From Alphaproteobacteria bacterium 32-64-14 (GTDB taxonomy: Bacteria > Pseudomonadota > Alphaproteobacteria > Caulobacterales > Hyphomonadaceae): a DNA stretch of 47,556 nucleotides. The stretch is taken from contig NCEM01000044.1 in the NCBI GenBank assembly GCA_002280725.1, positions 1 through 47,556 on the forward strand, read 5' to 3'. The translations under genes and the position numbers were made by a program. Within the stretch, counting starts at the first letter, position 1; the number at the start of each line of letters is the position of its first letter. Under the pieces are notes generated by a model that ran no database searches, was not told the origin of the DNA, and saw only the letters and a program-made list of their open reading frames with translations. Of the stretch, positions 15,626 to 24,713 are shown in pieces.

Positions 15626-16384
15626 ATGGATGAAGACAAGGTCTCTTTCGGGTTCGAGGATGTGAGCCGGGACGAAAAATCCCGCCGCGTCAAAGGCGTG
15701 TTCGCGTCCGTCGCCTCGAAATACGACCTAATGAACGACCTGATGTCGGCAGGCGTTCACAGGATCTGGAAGGCCAACATGATCGCCTGGCTGAACCCCC
15801 AGCCGGGCCAGACGCTGATCGACGTGGCCGGGGGCACGGGAGACGTCGCGCGCGCCTTCCAGAAACGCGCGGGCGAGCTTGCGCGCCGCCGGAATGTGTC
15901 CGCCGAGACGATGACGTTCGTCTCCGACATCAACGAGGCCATGTTGGTCGCGGGCATCAAGACGAGTGACCAGAACATGCCGCGCGTGGCGTGTGACGCG
16001 GCAGCGCTTCCCTTCCCGGATCGCAGCGCGGATGCGGTCACCATCTCCTTCGGCATCCGCAATGTGGTGGAGATCGATCAGGCGCTGCGAGAGTTCCGTC
16101 GCGTGCTGAAACCGGGCGGGCGTTTTGCCTGCCTCGAATTTTCGCACATGACGCATCGCGTGTTGCAGGACGCATACGACAAGTATTCCTTCAGCGTGAT
16201 CCCGGCGATGGGCGAGCTGGTGACGGGCGACAAGGCTTCCTACCAGTATCTGGTCGAGTCGATCCGGCGCTTTCCCAATCAGGATGATTTCGCCGCGCGC
16301 ATACGTGCCGCCGGTTTCTCGCAGGTTGGCTACCAGAACTATTCGAGCGGCATCGCCGCGCTCCACACCGGATGGGCGGTGTAG
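15626..16384 (+). CDS. ubiE: Ubiquinone biosynthesis C-methyltransferase UbiE
   Basis: A 252-residue methyltransferase that C-methylates the demethoxy-benzoquinol intermediate of ubiquinone. Family signatures are VFASVASKYDLMNDLMSAGV HRIW, the SAM motif LIDVAGGTGDVARAF, the block SFGIRNV, and LKPGGRFACLEFSH. The C-terminus YQNYSSGIAALHTGWAV is diagnostic. The ATG at 15626 (MDEDKVSFGF) is chosen; a reading frame open since 15185 is antisense to mutM and not real. The ubiB start follows 2 bp after the stop, so they are cotranscribed. Confidence 0.97.
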   Translation: MDEDKVSFGFEDVSRDEKSRRVKGVFASVASKYDLMNDLMSAGVHRIWKANMIAWLNPQPGQTLIDVAGGTGDVARAFQKRAGELARRRNVSAETMTFVSDINEAMLVAGIKTSDQNMPRVACDAAALPFPDRSADAVTISFGIRNVVEIDQALREFRRVLKPGGRFACLEFSHMTHRVLQDAYDKYSFSVIPAMGELVTGDKASYQYLVESIRRFPNQDDFAARIRAAGFSQVGYQNYSSGIAALHTGWAV

Positions 16385-16386
16385 GC

Positions 16387-17934
16387 ATGTTCAAGGCTCT
16401 TGCCGACTATATGCGCCTTGCCCGCGCCGGCGCCGTCATGGCGCGGAACGATGTGATCATTCCAGACGCCTATCGCTCGCGCATGCCGTTTGCGGCGAAG
16501 GCGGCCGGCGCGATCCTGCGCATCCTGCCGGGCGGCGGCGGACGTGGGCGGCCGGGACAGCGGTTTGCGCGCGCGCTTGAAAAGCTGGGGCCAGCCTGGA
16601 TCAAGCTTGGCCAGTTCCTCGCCACACGCCCCGATGTGATCGGCGTTCAGGCGGCGACGGATCTTTCCAGCCTCAAGGACCAGATCCCGCCCTTCCCCAA
16701 GGCGCAAGCGCTGAAGGCCATCCGCGATCAGTTCGGGGAGGACGCCAAACGCTTGTTCCCGGCGATCAGCGATCCGATTGCGGCGGCCTCCGTGGCGCAG
16801 GTCCACCGCATGGAAACGCCCAAGGGGCCGCGCGCCGTGAAAATCCTGCGGCCGAACATCGAACGCACGATGGAATTGGAAGTGCGCGCGATGAAGCGGG
16901 TCGCCTATGCCGCGCAGAAGAACGGCAACGCCGAACTCAAGCGGATGGAGCCCGCCGCCTTCATCGACACGATGGCGCGCTCGCTTACCCGCGAGATGGA
17001 CCTGCGTTTCGAGGCCGGCGCCGCATCCGAATTCGCCGAGATCGCGGCGATCGACGGCTATGTCCACGCCCCCGAAGTTGACTGGGAGCGCACAAGCCAG
17101 CGTGTGCTGACAACCGAATGGATCGAAGGCCGATCGCTCACCAATCCCGGACCGCTGGGCGAAGAGCAGCGCATCGATCTTGCCAATCGCGTCACGCGCG
17201 GCTTTCTCGCCTGTGCACTCGATCACGGCTTCTTCCATGCCGACCTGCATGAAGGGAACATGATCCTGACGCCCGATGGCCGCCTCGTGCTGGTCGATTA
17301 CGGCATTATGGGCCGCATCGGCATGAACGAGCGGATTTTCCTCGCGCAGATCATCAAGGGCTTCCTCGAGCGCGACTACAAGCACGTCGCGAAAGTCCAC
17401 TTCGAAGCGGGCTATGTCCCCGCCGAGCATTCGATGGACGAGTTCTCGCAAGCGCTGCGCTCGGTCGGCGAGCCGATCTTCGGCAAGGACGCGACCGAAG
17501 TCTCGATGGCGCGCGTGCTGCTGCAGCTGTTCGACATCACGCGCCAGTTCGGCATGCATCTGCGGCCTGAGCTAATCCTGCTGCAGAAGACGATGGTTCA
17601 AGTCGAGGGCGTCGCGCGTTCCATCGATCCCGCGCACAATATCTGGCAGGCGGCAAAACCCATCGTGGAGCGCTGGAGCCGCCGCGAGTTCGGACCGGAA
17701 GGCCTGCACAAGCTGGCCGTCAGCACCGCGCAGGAAGCCATCGCGCGGCTGCGCCGTCTGCCGGAGACGCTCGAGAAGCTGGACGCCGCGCTCAACCGCG
17801 CCGCCGCTCCCGCCGCGCCTGCAGTCGTCGTGAAACGCACGACAGGCTGGGGCTGGCTGCTGACAGGCGTCCTGATCACGGCGATCTCGGCCGCGGGGCT
17901 CTGGTATTTGTTCGTGAACCCGCCTCAAGGCTGA
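16387..17934 (+). CDS. ubiB: UbiB-family atypical kinase/ATPase for ubiquinone biosynthesis
   Basis: A 515-residue ABC1/ADCK-family protein needed for ubiquinone biosynthesis at the inner membrane. Diagnostic elements are the KxGQ motif (AWIKLGQFLATRPD), the alanine-rich loop AAASVAQVHRM, the catalytic region HADLHEGNMIL and the metal-binding DYG. A C-terminal transmembrane helix (WGWLLTGVLITAISAAGLWY) anchors it. The start at 16387 (MFKALADYMRLARAG) follows ubiE by two bases; an ATG at 16372 would overlap ubiE. The gene converges with rlmN across a perfect palindrome that contains both stop codons. Confidence 0.96.
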   Translation: MFKALADYMRLARAGAVMARNDVIIPDAYRSRMPFAAKAAGAILRILPGGGGRGRPGQRFARALEKLGPAWIKLGQFLATRPDVIGVQAATDLSSLKDQIPPFPKAQALKAIRDQFGEDAKRLFPAISDPIAAASVAQVHRMETPKGPRAVKILRPNIERTMELEVRAMKRVAYAAQKNGNAELKRMEPAAFIDTMARSLTREMDLRFEAGAASEFAEIAAIDGYVHAPEVDWERTSQRVLTTEWIEGRSLTNPGPLGEEQRIDLANRVTRGFLACALDHGFFHADLHEGNMILTPDGRLVLVDYGIMGRIGMNERIFLAQIIKGFLERDYKHVAKVHFEAGYVPAEHSMDEFSQALRSVGEPIFGKDATEVSMARVLLQLFDITRQFGMHLRPELILLQKTMVQVEGVARSIDPAHNIWQAAKPIVERWSRREFGPEGLHKLAVSTAQEAIARLRRLPETLEKLDAALNRAAAPAAPAVVVKRTTGWGWLLTGVLITAISAAGLWYLFVNPPQG

Positions 17935-17948
17935 TCGCGATCAGCCTT
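17927..17948. terminator. Perfect 22-bp palindrome holding both convergent stop codons
   Basis: AAGGCTGATCG (17927-17937) is the exact reverse complement of CGATCAGCCTT (17938-17948). The ubiB stop TGA (17932-17934) and the rlmN stop (17941-17943) fall symmetrically inside. RNA from either strand would form the same 10-11 bp hairpin, so this is probably a bidirectional terminator, though there is no long T-run. Confidence 0.6.
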
Positions 17949-19107
17949 CGGCTGCGGCCTCTTTTGCGGCGAGCCGTTCGGCCAGACGTTCGCTCGCCTT
18001 CTGCTTCACGCTTTCCGAGCGCAGCTGTCCGCAGGCAGCGAGGATATCGCGGCCACGCGGCGTGCGGATCGGCGAGGCATAGCCCGCGCGATTGAGCACT
18101 TCGGCAAACGCCTCGATCGTCTCCCAGTCCGAGCACTCGTACTTCGTGCCGGGCCACGGATTGAACGGTATCAAGTTGATCTTGGACGGCACGCCCTTGA
18201 GCAGCCGCACCAGATCCTTGGCTTCGGCCAGCGTGTCGTTGACACCTTTCAGCATCACGTATTCGAACGTCACCCGCTTGGAATTCGACAGGTCCGGATA
18301 TTGCCGGATGGCGTCGAACAACTCCTTGAGGTTGTACTTCCTGTTGATCGGCACAAGCTCGTTGCGGAGATCATCGTTCGTCGCGTGAAGGCTGATCGCG
18401 AGGCCTGCGCCGGTGCGCGCGCCGAGCTCCGGGATTTTCGGCGCAACGCCGGCGGTCGAAACCGTGATGCGGCGCCGCGAGATTGAAATGCCCTCGCCGT
18501 CGGTGATTGTCGCGATCGCCTCGACTACGTTGTCGAGATTGTAGAGCGGCTCGCCCATTCCCATGAAGACGATGTTGGTCAGCAGGCGATCCTCGTTCGA
18601 GGTCGGCCATTCGCCCAGCGTATCACGCGCCACCATCACCTGGTTGACGATCTCGGCCGCCGACAGGTTCCGCACCAGCTTCTGCGTGCCCGTGTGGCAG
18701 AAAGTGCAGGTCAATGTGCAGCCGACCTGAGACGACACGCACAGCGCGCCCGCCTTGCCCACGTCGGGAATGTAGACGCACTCGGCCTCGGTATTCGGGC
18801 CATAGCCGATCAGCCATTTGCGTGTGCCGTCGACGGAGGTTTGCGCCGCCGCGACCTCGGGCCGCTGAAGCACGAATGTCTCGCCCAGCACCGCGCGCAG
18901 TTCCTTCGCGACGTCGGTCATCTTCGCGAAGTCGGTGACGCCGTAGTGATAGATCCAGCGCCAGAGCTGGTTCGCCCGCATGCGGGCCTTCTTTTCCTCG
19001 ACCCCAGCCGAGATCATGGCGAGGCGCAGGCCCTCACGACCCCGGCCAGCCAGGTTCGGTGGCGCCGTGGCGGCAGGCTTTCGCGAAAGGTCGAGTTCAA
19101 TGGACAT
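17941..19107 (-). CDS. rlmN: Dual-specificity 23S rRNA/tRNA adenine-C2 methyltransferase RlmN
   Basis: A 388-residue radical-SAM methyltransferase that forms 2-methyladenosine at 23S rRNA A2503 and tRNA A37. The radical SAM cluster motif C-x3-C-x2-C is visible in [15 protein letters not shown]. Other marks are [24 protein letters not shown] and [13 protein letters not shown]. The conserved C-terminal methylation cysteine is in [12 protein letters not shown]. Length fits the family. The C-terminal tail is alanine/lysine rich. It stands alone, divergent from the TPR gene. Confidence 0.98.
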   Translation of the reverse strand: MSIELDLSRKPAATAPPNLAGRGREGLRLAMISAGVEEKKARMRANQLWRWIYHYGVTDFAKMTDVAKELRAVLGETFVLQRPEVAAAQTSVDGTRKWLIGYGPNTEAECVYIPDVGKAGALCVSSQVGCTLTCTFCHTGTQKLVRNLSAAEIVNQVMVARDTLGEWPTSNEDRLLTNIVFMGMGEPLYNLDNVVEAIATITDGEGISISRRRITVSTAGVAPKIPELGARTGAGLAISLHATNDDLRNELVPINRKYNLKELFDAIRQYPDLSNSKRVTFEYVMLKGVNDTLAEAKDLVRLLKGVPSKINLIPFNPWPGTKYECSDWETIEAFAEVLNRAGYASPIRTPRGRDILAACGQLRSESVKQKASERLAERLAAKEAAAEG

Positions 19108-19245
19108 TTGCGGGCCTCATACCTCAAACGGGTAAAGCAGGCGATACCCCGTGCTGCAGACGCGAACGGCCGCGCCGCCACTCGTGTTTTGCGGGCGCCC
19201 CGATTTTGTGCATGATTGCCGCAGCCAGATAACCGGGGGACGGCC

Positions 19246-20307
19246 ATGTTCCGTATCAAGTTTCTTGCCCTGCTGACCGCAGCCGCAAGCCTGACGCTTG
19301 CAGCCACGGCGCACGCGCAGCCCGGCCTCAGCACCAAGCCGAACTATGACGGCATCTACAATGCAGACCGGATCGACGAGGCGACGCAGCGCGACCTCAT
19401 CGCCCTGCACACGGACGTGACTGAGGCGCTGGCCGCTCAGGACTATTCGACCGCCGAGGCCAAGGCCGGCCAGCTTGTTCGCCGCAACCCCACGACGCTC
19501 GATGCGCAATTCCTGATGGGCCTTGCCAAGATCGGCCTCGGCCAATGGGACGAGGCGCGATCGTATCTGCAGACGGCTATCCAGAAAGAGCCCAAGCGGC
19601 CGGAGCCGAAGACGCGCCTCGGCCTTGCCTATGCGCGGATGAACGATGTGGACTCGGCCAAGCGCCAGCGCGCCGATCTCGCCGCCCTTGACGCCTCCTG
19701 CAAGAACACATGCAGCGATGCGGTCTGGATCGCTGAAGGCATTGCTGCGCTCGATCACGCTATCGCGACCCCGGGCGAGTCGGTCGACGCCATGCTGGCC
19801 GCGGTGCTCCTGGCGACACCCACCACGACTTCGGTTGCCTCAGTGACGGGTTTCGATCCGGCGAAGTACAGCCTCGTCTCGTTCGGCGGCACGGCTGACC
19901 TCTACGACGCCCTTACACGCGATGGCCGTTGCGCGCCCAAAGTGCTGGCCGCGCCGCGCGAGCCGTGCGCGCTGATCCTCTATCGCCCCGTCGAGCAGGA
20001 GCCGGGCGACCGGAACATCAACTTCCGCCCCGTCTTCCGCGTCGATTCCCGCGACACGATCTGGGCGACGCACAACGGCAAGCTTCAGAAAGTGAAGATC
20101 GAGGATCTCTTCACCGATGTCGCCGACACCGTGATGCAGAAGCGCGCGAACTATCGCGCCGTAGCCCTCGTGGGCAATGCAGAGAACACGGGCAACTGCA
20201 CCGCCGGCCTGCCCTGCCTCAACAGCCTGGGCTCGCAGAACATGTTCCAGATGTATGCCAGCATGCCCGACACGGTCGTGAAGACGATCTGGGGCCGCAC
20301 CAACTGA
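19246..20307 (+). CDS. Exported TPR-repeat protein
   Basis: A 353-residue protein with a signal peptide (MFRIKFLALLTAAASLTLAA, then TAHAQ). Residues about 50-135 contain two to three tetratricopeptide-like repeats (QDYSTAEAKAGQLVRRNPTT LDAQ and LGQWDEARSYLQTAIQKEPK), suggesting protein-protein contacts in the periplasm. The C-terminal 150 residues have several cysteines (DGRCAPK, EPCALILYR, GNCTAGLPCLN) but no known domain. The ATG at 19246 is preferred to 19216 because the signal peptide starts there. A hairpin at 20328-20343 follows. Function unknown. Confidence 0.85.
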   Translation: MFRIKFLALLTAAASLTLAATAHAQPGLSTKPNYDGIYNADRIDEATQRDLIALHTDVTEALAAQDYSTAEAKAGQLVRRNPTTLDAQFLMGLAKIGLGQWDEARSYLQTAIQKEPKRPEPKTRLGLAYARMNDVDSAKRQRADLAALDASCKNTCSDAVWIAEGIAALDHAIATPGESVDAMLAAVLLATPTTTSVASVTGFDPAKYSLVSFGGTADLYDALTRDGRCAPKVLAAPREPCALILYRPVEQEPGDRNINFRPVFRVDSRDTIWATHNGKLQKVKIEDLFTDVADTVMQKRANYRAVALVGNAENTGNCTAGLPCLNSLGSQNMFQMYASMPDTVVKTIWGRTN

Positions 20308-20327
20308 CGCCTCGCAGAAATCGCGCG

Positions 20328-20343
20328 CGGGTCGCTTGACCCG
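20328..20343 (+). terminator. Hairpin after the TPR gene
   Basis: CGGGTC (20328-20333) pairs with GACCCG (20338-20343) around a GCTT loop, 20 bp after the stop codon at 20307 and before the GTG start at 20394. No T-run follows, so it is a moderate candidate. Confidence 0.45.
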
Positions 20344-20393
20344 ACCCTTGCGGCTGGCCCGATCAAGGCGCTGTTCGCAATGAGAGGTGATTC

Positions 20394-21431
20394 GTGAGCG
20401 GGTCCGCCGACTTCCTGTCCCCCGCCGAAGCCGCACGCGCGCTGGGCGTTAGCGCCAAGGCGCTGCGGGTGTACGAAGAGCACGGGTTGATGGCGCCCGG
20501 CCGCACACAGGCAGGCTGGCGCGCCTATGGCCCGGCCGACATGGCGCGTGGACGGCAAGTTGTGGCGCTTCGCGCGCTCGGCCTGAGCCTTGCCGAGATC
20601 GCGCGCGTGCTGGCGGGCAAGGCCGGCGAAGGACTGGAACACGCGCTGGCGGCGCATCAGGCCTCGCTCGAAGGACGCCTGCGCGATCTGACCACCGCCA
20701 TCGGCCAGGTGCGTGACCTGCGCCGGCGCGCCGCCAACGGGGCGCGTCCGGGCGCAACGGAAATCGCGGAGCTACAACCGTCAGAGACAGAAACTGTCGC
20801 GACGGTTGACCTGCCATGGCCTTGGGGCGGCGAGCGTTTCGATCTGCTGCGCCCCGCGCAGATCACCTATCTCACGGGCCCGCTGTTCAGCGGCAAGACG
20901 CGGCTGGCAATGCTGATCGCGAACACGCTTCCTGGCGGCGCTTTCATCGGCCTCGATCGCGCGGCGGATGGAGCCGCCACGGCGCGCGCGGAGCTTGATG
21001 GCGACGAGGCTCTACGCGGACGGTGCGAGCGCACGCTGGCGTGGTTGGCCGACGATGGCGCAACGGTGAGCGATGCGTTGCTTGCACTTGTCGCGGCGCT
21101 TGAAGCGGCTGGACCGGGTGTGCTGGTGGTCGATCTGGTCGAGCAAGGCATCGACGAGGCCAGCCAGCTTGCGCTGATCGCCCACCTGCGCCGCCGCGGC
21201 GGCGATGCACGCCCGCTGTTCCTGATGACCCGCTCGAACGCGATCCTGGACCTTGCCAGCGTGAGGACTGACGAGTCGATCCTTCTCTGCTCGGCCAACC
21301 ACGCTCCGCCCATGTATGTGGCCGCATATCCCGGCGCGCCGGGCTACGAGACAGTCGCGAGCTGCCTCTCGCCGCCGGACGTGCGCGCTCGCACGGAAGG
21401 CGTTGTCGCCATGCGGTCGCCGGCAGCCTGA
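20394..21431 (+). CDS. MerR-type DNA-binding domain fused to a P-loop ATPase-like domain
   Basis: A 345-residue protein starting at GTG. Residues 8-75 are a MerR helix-turn-helix (SPAEAARALGVSAKALRVYE and AGWRAYGPADMARGRQVVAL). A helical linker (about 78-115, EHALAAHQASLEGRLRDLTT) resembles the MerR dimerisation helix. Instead of a small effector domain there is a P-loop domain with Walker A GPLFSGKT (162-169) and Walker B-like VLVVDL (243-248), followed by LFLMTRSNAILDLAS. The ATPase half resembles compact ABC or AAA-type signalling domains but lacks an evident ABC signature. It might couple nucleotide state to promoter control. No metal-binding cysteines of classic MerR sensors are apparent. 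It is convergent with the DUF1428 gene. Confidence 0.85.
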   Translation: MSGSADFLSPAEAARALGVSAKALRVYEEHGLMAPGRTQAGWRAYGPADMARGRQVVALRALGLSLAEIARVLAGKAGEGLEHALAAHQASLEGRLRDLTTAIGQVRDLRRRAANGARPGATEIAELQPSETETVATVDLPWPWGGERFDLLRPAQITYLTGPLFSGKTRLAMLIANTLPGGAFIGLDRAADGAATARAELDGDEALRGRCERTLAWLADDGATVSDALLALVAALEAAGPGVLVVDLVEQGIDEASQLALIAHLRRRGGDARPLFLMTRSNAILDLASVRTDESILLCSANHAPPMYVAAYPGAPGYETVASCLSPPDVRARTEGVVAMRSPAA

Positions 21432-21438
21432 GAGCCGC

Positions 21439-21804
21439 CTATTCCTTCGCGGTCACATCGATGAAGGTCTTGAAGCCGCCCCAGAACATGCGCCTGCCGT
21501 CAAACGCCATAGCGGTGGGATCCATCTTCATGCGCGGGTCGGCCATGACCTTCTTCATCACCTCGTCGCGGTGCTTGCGGTTCTTGTAGGTGGCGAAAGA
21601 GAAGATGACCGTCTCACCGTCCTTGCGCTTCACGGCCTTGTGGAAGTCGGTCGATTTTCCAACCGGAACGTCGTCGGCAACCGCCTCGCAATACTGCAGC
21701 GCGCCGTGCTCGAGCCACACCTTGGCGGCGATCTTGGCGTCCTTCCTGTAGGCGCCCAGATTGCCCTCGGGCACGGGCAGGATGAATCCGTCGACATAGG
21801 CCAT
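21439..21804 (-). CDS. DUF1428 family protein
   Basis: A 121-residue protein beginning MAYVDGFILPVPEGNLGAYR and containing DDVPVGKSTDFHKAVKRKDG, ETVIFSFATYKNRKHRDEVM and FDGRRMFWGGFKTFIDV. These blocks define the DUF1428 (YbaA-like, dimeric alpha-beta barrel) family. An in-frame extension to 21984 is not supported: a GAGAGGAC ribosome site precedes the ATG at 21804. Members are small cytoplasmic proteins of unknown role. Confidence 0.94.
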   Translation of the reverse strand: MAYVDGFILPVPEGNLGAYRKDAKIAAKVWLEHGALQYCEAVADDVPVGKSTDFHKAVKRKDGETVIFSFATYKNRKHRDEVMKKVMADPRMKMDPTAMAFDGRRMFWGGFKTFIDVTAKE

Positions 21805-21907
21805 GGGCGCGTCCTCTCTGTTCTGATCGTCAGAGAGAAACGATAGGGCGCAAGCTTCTTGAAACAAGCGCGGGCGGCGAATCATCCCCTGCGACTTGCA
21901 GTACGCG

Positions 21908-22417
21908 CTACTTGCAGAGTGATCGGGCCTTGTCGATCGCCTCGCGCGAGCCCTTGAGTGAGAAGTGATACGCCGTGCGCGCATCTTTCACTGAGGCGGC
22001 TTCAACGCGAAGTTCCTGCCCCTTCTTCAATGCCTCGATCAGGGTTGAATCGCGATTGTCCTTGATGAAGGCCTCGCTGCCCGAGGCGAACATCGCAAAG
22101 CGGTCGCGCCCGACGACGGCGGCAGGCGCGATGTCGTTGCGCAGGGTGTAGCCCACGCGCAGGCTCGCCTGGCTGCTCGATGCGCCCGACTTCCACATCG
22201 CGACGTAGAAAACGACCTCGCCATGATCGACCGACTTGGGCGCTTTGTCGTTGGCTTCGACAGCAGCAAAGCACACGAGATCGCGGCCCTCGCCCTCTGT
22301 ATAGACGCGCCAGTCATTGTACCGGCCGATAGCTTTCGAATCGGCCGCCGCCATCACCGGAACTGCGAGCGTGGCCACAAGGCCAAGGCCGATCAGGATT
22401 GCTGCGCGCAACGTCAT
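21908..22417 (-). CDS. Exported protein resembling invasion-associated locus B (IalB) family
   Basis: A 169-residue protein with a signal peptide (MTLRAAILIGLGLVATLAVP, then VMAAA). The mature part begins with YNDWRVYTEGEGRDLVCFAA and ends FSLKGSREAIDKARSLCK, so two cysteines could form the disulfide seen in IalB-like proteins (DW...C at the start, C at the end). The hydrophilic middle carries FYVAMWKSGASSSQASLRVG. The match to IalB is by pattern only. The name does not imply virulence; the family is common in free-living alphaproteobacteria. Probably periplasmic. Confidence 0.75.
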   Translation of the reverse strand: MTLRAAILIGLGLVATLAVPVMAAADSKAIGRYNDWRVYTEGEGRDLVCFAAVEANDKAPKSVDHGEVVFYVAMWKSGASSSQASLRVGYTLRNDIAPAAVVGRDRFAMFASGSEAFIKDNRDSTLIEALKKGQELRVEAASVKDARTAYHFSLKGSREAIDKARSLCK

Positions 22418-22512
22418 GCCTGTCTCCCAACCGCACCGAGCTTAACGCTGAATACGGACGAAATTTGACGCAAGGCTTAAGGCGCCAGTTGCAGCTGCAC
22501 GTCGCCCCGCCA

Positions 22513-22528
22513 GCCCCTAGCGCGGGGC
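22513..22528 (-). terminator. Small hairpin over the regA stop codon
   Basis: GCCCC (22513-22517) and GGGGC (22524-22528) pair around TAGCGC; the regA stop occupies 22517-22519. The stem is only 5 bp, so it is weak as a terminator. Confidence 0.3.
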
Positions 22529-23083
22529 CCGCTTTGCCAGGATACGCTGCAGCGTGCGGCGATGCATGTTAAGCCGCCGCGCCGTTTCAGAGACGTTGTG
22601 GTTGCAAAGCTCGTAGACGCGCTGGATGTGTTCCCACCGCACCCGGTCGGCCGACATGGGATTTTCGGGCGGTTCCGGGCGGTCCGAACGGCCCGTCAGC
22701 AGGGCGTTCACGACATCGTCAATATCGGCGGGCTTGGGCAGGTAGTCGATCGCGCCGGCCTTCACGGCAGCGACCGCCGTCGAGATCGCGCCGTAGCCGG
22801 TGAGAATGACCGCGTGCGTATCTTCGCGGGCGCGCTGCAGCGCCTCCACCACTTCGAGGCCCGAACCATCTTCAAGACGGAGATCAACCACGGCGAAGGC
22901 CGGCGCCTGCTTCTTCAGCTGCTCGCGGGCTTCAGCGACGGAACCCACGGAAACGACCGCGAATCCGCGCTGGCTCAACGCGCGCGCCAGGCGGGCGCGG
23001 AACGGGGCGTCATCGTCGAGCACCAGCAGGGACTTGTCTTCCAGCGCCGCCACGCGCGGGTCGGACTCGACTGACTCTTCCAC
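22517..23083 (-). CDS. regA: Redox response regulator RegA/ActR/PrrA
   Basis: A 188-residue response regulator. Receiver domain 18-130 with Asp67 (VVDLRLEDGSGLEVVEAL), Thr95 and Lys117. A short proline-rich linker (RPEPPENP) is followed by a Fis-type helix-turn-helix whose sequence NVSETARRLNMHRRTLQRIL is nearly invariant in RegA/PrrA/ActR. It receives phosphate from RegB and controls respiratory, nitrogen and carbon-fixation genes in other alphaproteobacteria. RegB lies 155 bp upstream in the same orientation, so regA may have its own promoter in that gap. Confidence 0.97.
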   Translation of the reverse strand: MEESVESDPRVAALEDKSLLVLDDDAPFRARLARALSQRGFAVVSVGSVAEAREQLKKQAPAFAVVDLRLEDGSGLEVVEALQRAREDTHAVILTGYGAISTAVAAVKAGAIDYLPKPADIDDVVNALLTGRSDRPEPPENPMSADRVRWEHIQRVYELCNHNVSETARRLNMHRRTLQRILAKRAPR

Positions 23084-23238
23084 CCAATTTCTCCCGCTGC
23101 GGCCTTGTGAGCCGGTAATATAAAGGGTGCGACGAAATAGACCACCCGGATGATTTGTCTACCCGACGCCCGGAATACGACTTCCCGGCATTCCCTAAGG
23201 GTCATGCCAGCAATTTTCACGAAAAAATTGCGGAATCC

Positions 23239-24639
23239 CTACCCTTCGATCCAGCCTTGGGGAGCCTCGATGGCTGCGCGAGGCCACGTGATGCGCACAA
23301 CAGCGCCTTTTGCGGGGAGCTGGCGGTTGTAAGGGGTCACTTTCGCGCCCGTCCGTTCCAGCAGCGTGCAGGCGATGAAAAAGCCGAGGCCCATGCCGCC
23401 GCCGCGCTGTTCGATCCGGCGCTCAGAGAAATAGGGCTCGCCCAGCTTGGCGAGCACGGAGGGGGCAAAGCCGGGCCCGTCGTCCGTGATGTAGATGCGC
23501 ACTTCCTCGTCAGACCAGCGCGCATTCACGTTGACTTCGCGCGCAGCAAAGCTCGCAGCGTTCTCCACGAAGGCGCCCAGCGCGTGGATGATCTCGGGCT
23601 TGCGGATCACGTCCGGCGGCTTGTCCGTGGAACTGCCCCCGCCAAGCGGCGAGCTTGAGCACTGGATATGGATGCCCGTTCCATTGTGCGGCTCGACCAC
23701 TTCATCGATCAGGCCCGGCAGCGTCGCGCGCGCCATCGCCGCGTCCGTCATGTGCCGGCGTTGCGAGATCTGTTTCAGGATCATGCGGCAGCGTTCGGCC
23801 TGCTCGACGATGAGTTCCACATCCTCGCGTGCGTGATGGCCCGGCTTGATGCTGCGCCCGAGTTCGCGCGCGGCCAGGTGGATGGTGGCGAGCGGCGTGC
23901 CAAGCTCATGCGCGGTCGCGGCCGCGAGCGCACCCAGCGCGGACAGCTGCTGTTCACGCGCCAGCACAGCTTGCACAGCATCCAGCGCCGAGACCAGATG
24001 CGCCTCGTCCCGCCCCGTGCGCCACGCCGAGACTGTGAAGAACACAAGCCCGATCGAGACGGCCGCCATCTGGCCCGCCAGATAGATCTGCGGCAGCACC
24101 AGTTGCTCTCCCCCGATCCACGGCAGCTTCATTCCCCACATCCACATGCCCGCGCAGCACAGCAGGGCGAGTATGGCGAGCATCGCTGCATAGGCCGGCA
24201 GCAGGCGCGAGGCGCCGACTGTGACCGGGGCAAGGATCATCAGCAGGAATGGATTGTGGAGCCCGCCGGTGAGCCCGATCAGGACCGCCACCTGCACCGT
24301 GTCGAACGCCAGCTGTCCGGCTGTCTCCGAGGGCGAGGACAGATGCTGGGACGGAAACACCGCCATCAGCGCCACGTTGAGCCAGGCCGATGCGCCCACG
24401 GCTGCAAGGCAGGCCGCCAGCGGCAGCTCGAACCGAAGGATGTAATGCACGAACAGGACGGCGGCGGTCTGCCCCGCGATGGCCATCCATCGCAGGCTGA
24501 CCAGCGTGCGCAGCCGCGTTCGCCCGAAAGCTGCGCCAACGCTGCGCAGCGCTTCGTCGCGCGCAGGTTCCGCCAACGCTGTTGACGGCAGGTTCATGCG
24601 CTTCTGCTGGTTCTCATCGGCGGTTTGGGTGGTCTGCAT
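23239..24639 (-). CDS. regB: Membrane sensor kinase RegB/ActS/PrrB
   Basis: A 466-residue histidine kinase with about six N-terminal transmembrane segments. GGLHNPF, the ubiquinone-sensing motif of RegB, sits in a membrane loop. The H-box is AAATAHELGTPLATIHLAAR. EQAERCRMILKQIS carries the redox-active cysteine known from RegB Cys265. The N and G boxes of the ATPase are at the C-terminal end (ENAASFAAREV, DDGPGFAPSV, GGGMGLGFFIA). It probably senses the quinone pool and phosphorylates RegA. The start at 24639 (MQTTQTADEN) has a nearby GAGGG; 24597 (MNLPSTALAE) is an alternative. It is divergent from an SCO gene, as in Rhodobacter. Confidence 0.95.
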   Translation of the reverse strand: MQTTQTADENQQKRMNLPSTALAEPARDEALRSVGAAFGRTRLRTLVSLRWMAIAGQTAAVLFVHYILRFELPLAACLAAVGASAWLNVALMAVFPSQHLSSPSETAGQLAFDTVQVAVLIGLTGGLHNPFLLMILAPVTVGASRLLPAYAAMLAILALLCCAGMWMWGMKLPWIGGEQLVLPQIYLAGQMAAVSIGLVFFTVSAWRTGRDEAHLVSALDAVQAVLAREQQLSALGALAAATAHELGTPLATIHLAARELGRSIKPGHHAREDVELIVEQAERCRMILKQISQRRHMTDAAMARATLPGLIDEVVEPHNGTGIHIQCSSSPLGGGSSTDKPPDVIRKPEIIHALGAFVENAASFAAREVNVNARWSDEEVRIYITDDGPGFAPSVLAKLGEPYFSERRIEQRGGGMGLGFFIACTLLERTGAKVTPYNRQLPAKGAVVRITWPRAAIEAPQGWIEG

Positions 24640-24713
24640 GACCCTCGTATGATGCACGGCAACGTCAACGCGCCGCAATTGGCTTTTTCGCTACAGCATG
24701 TGCATATCCTGCC

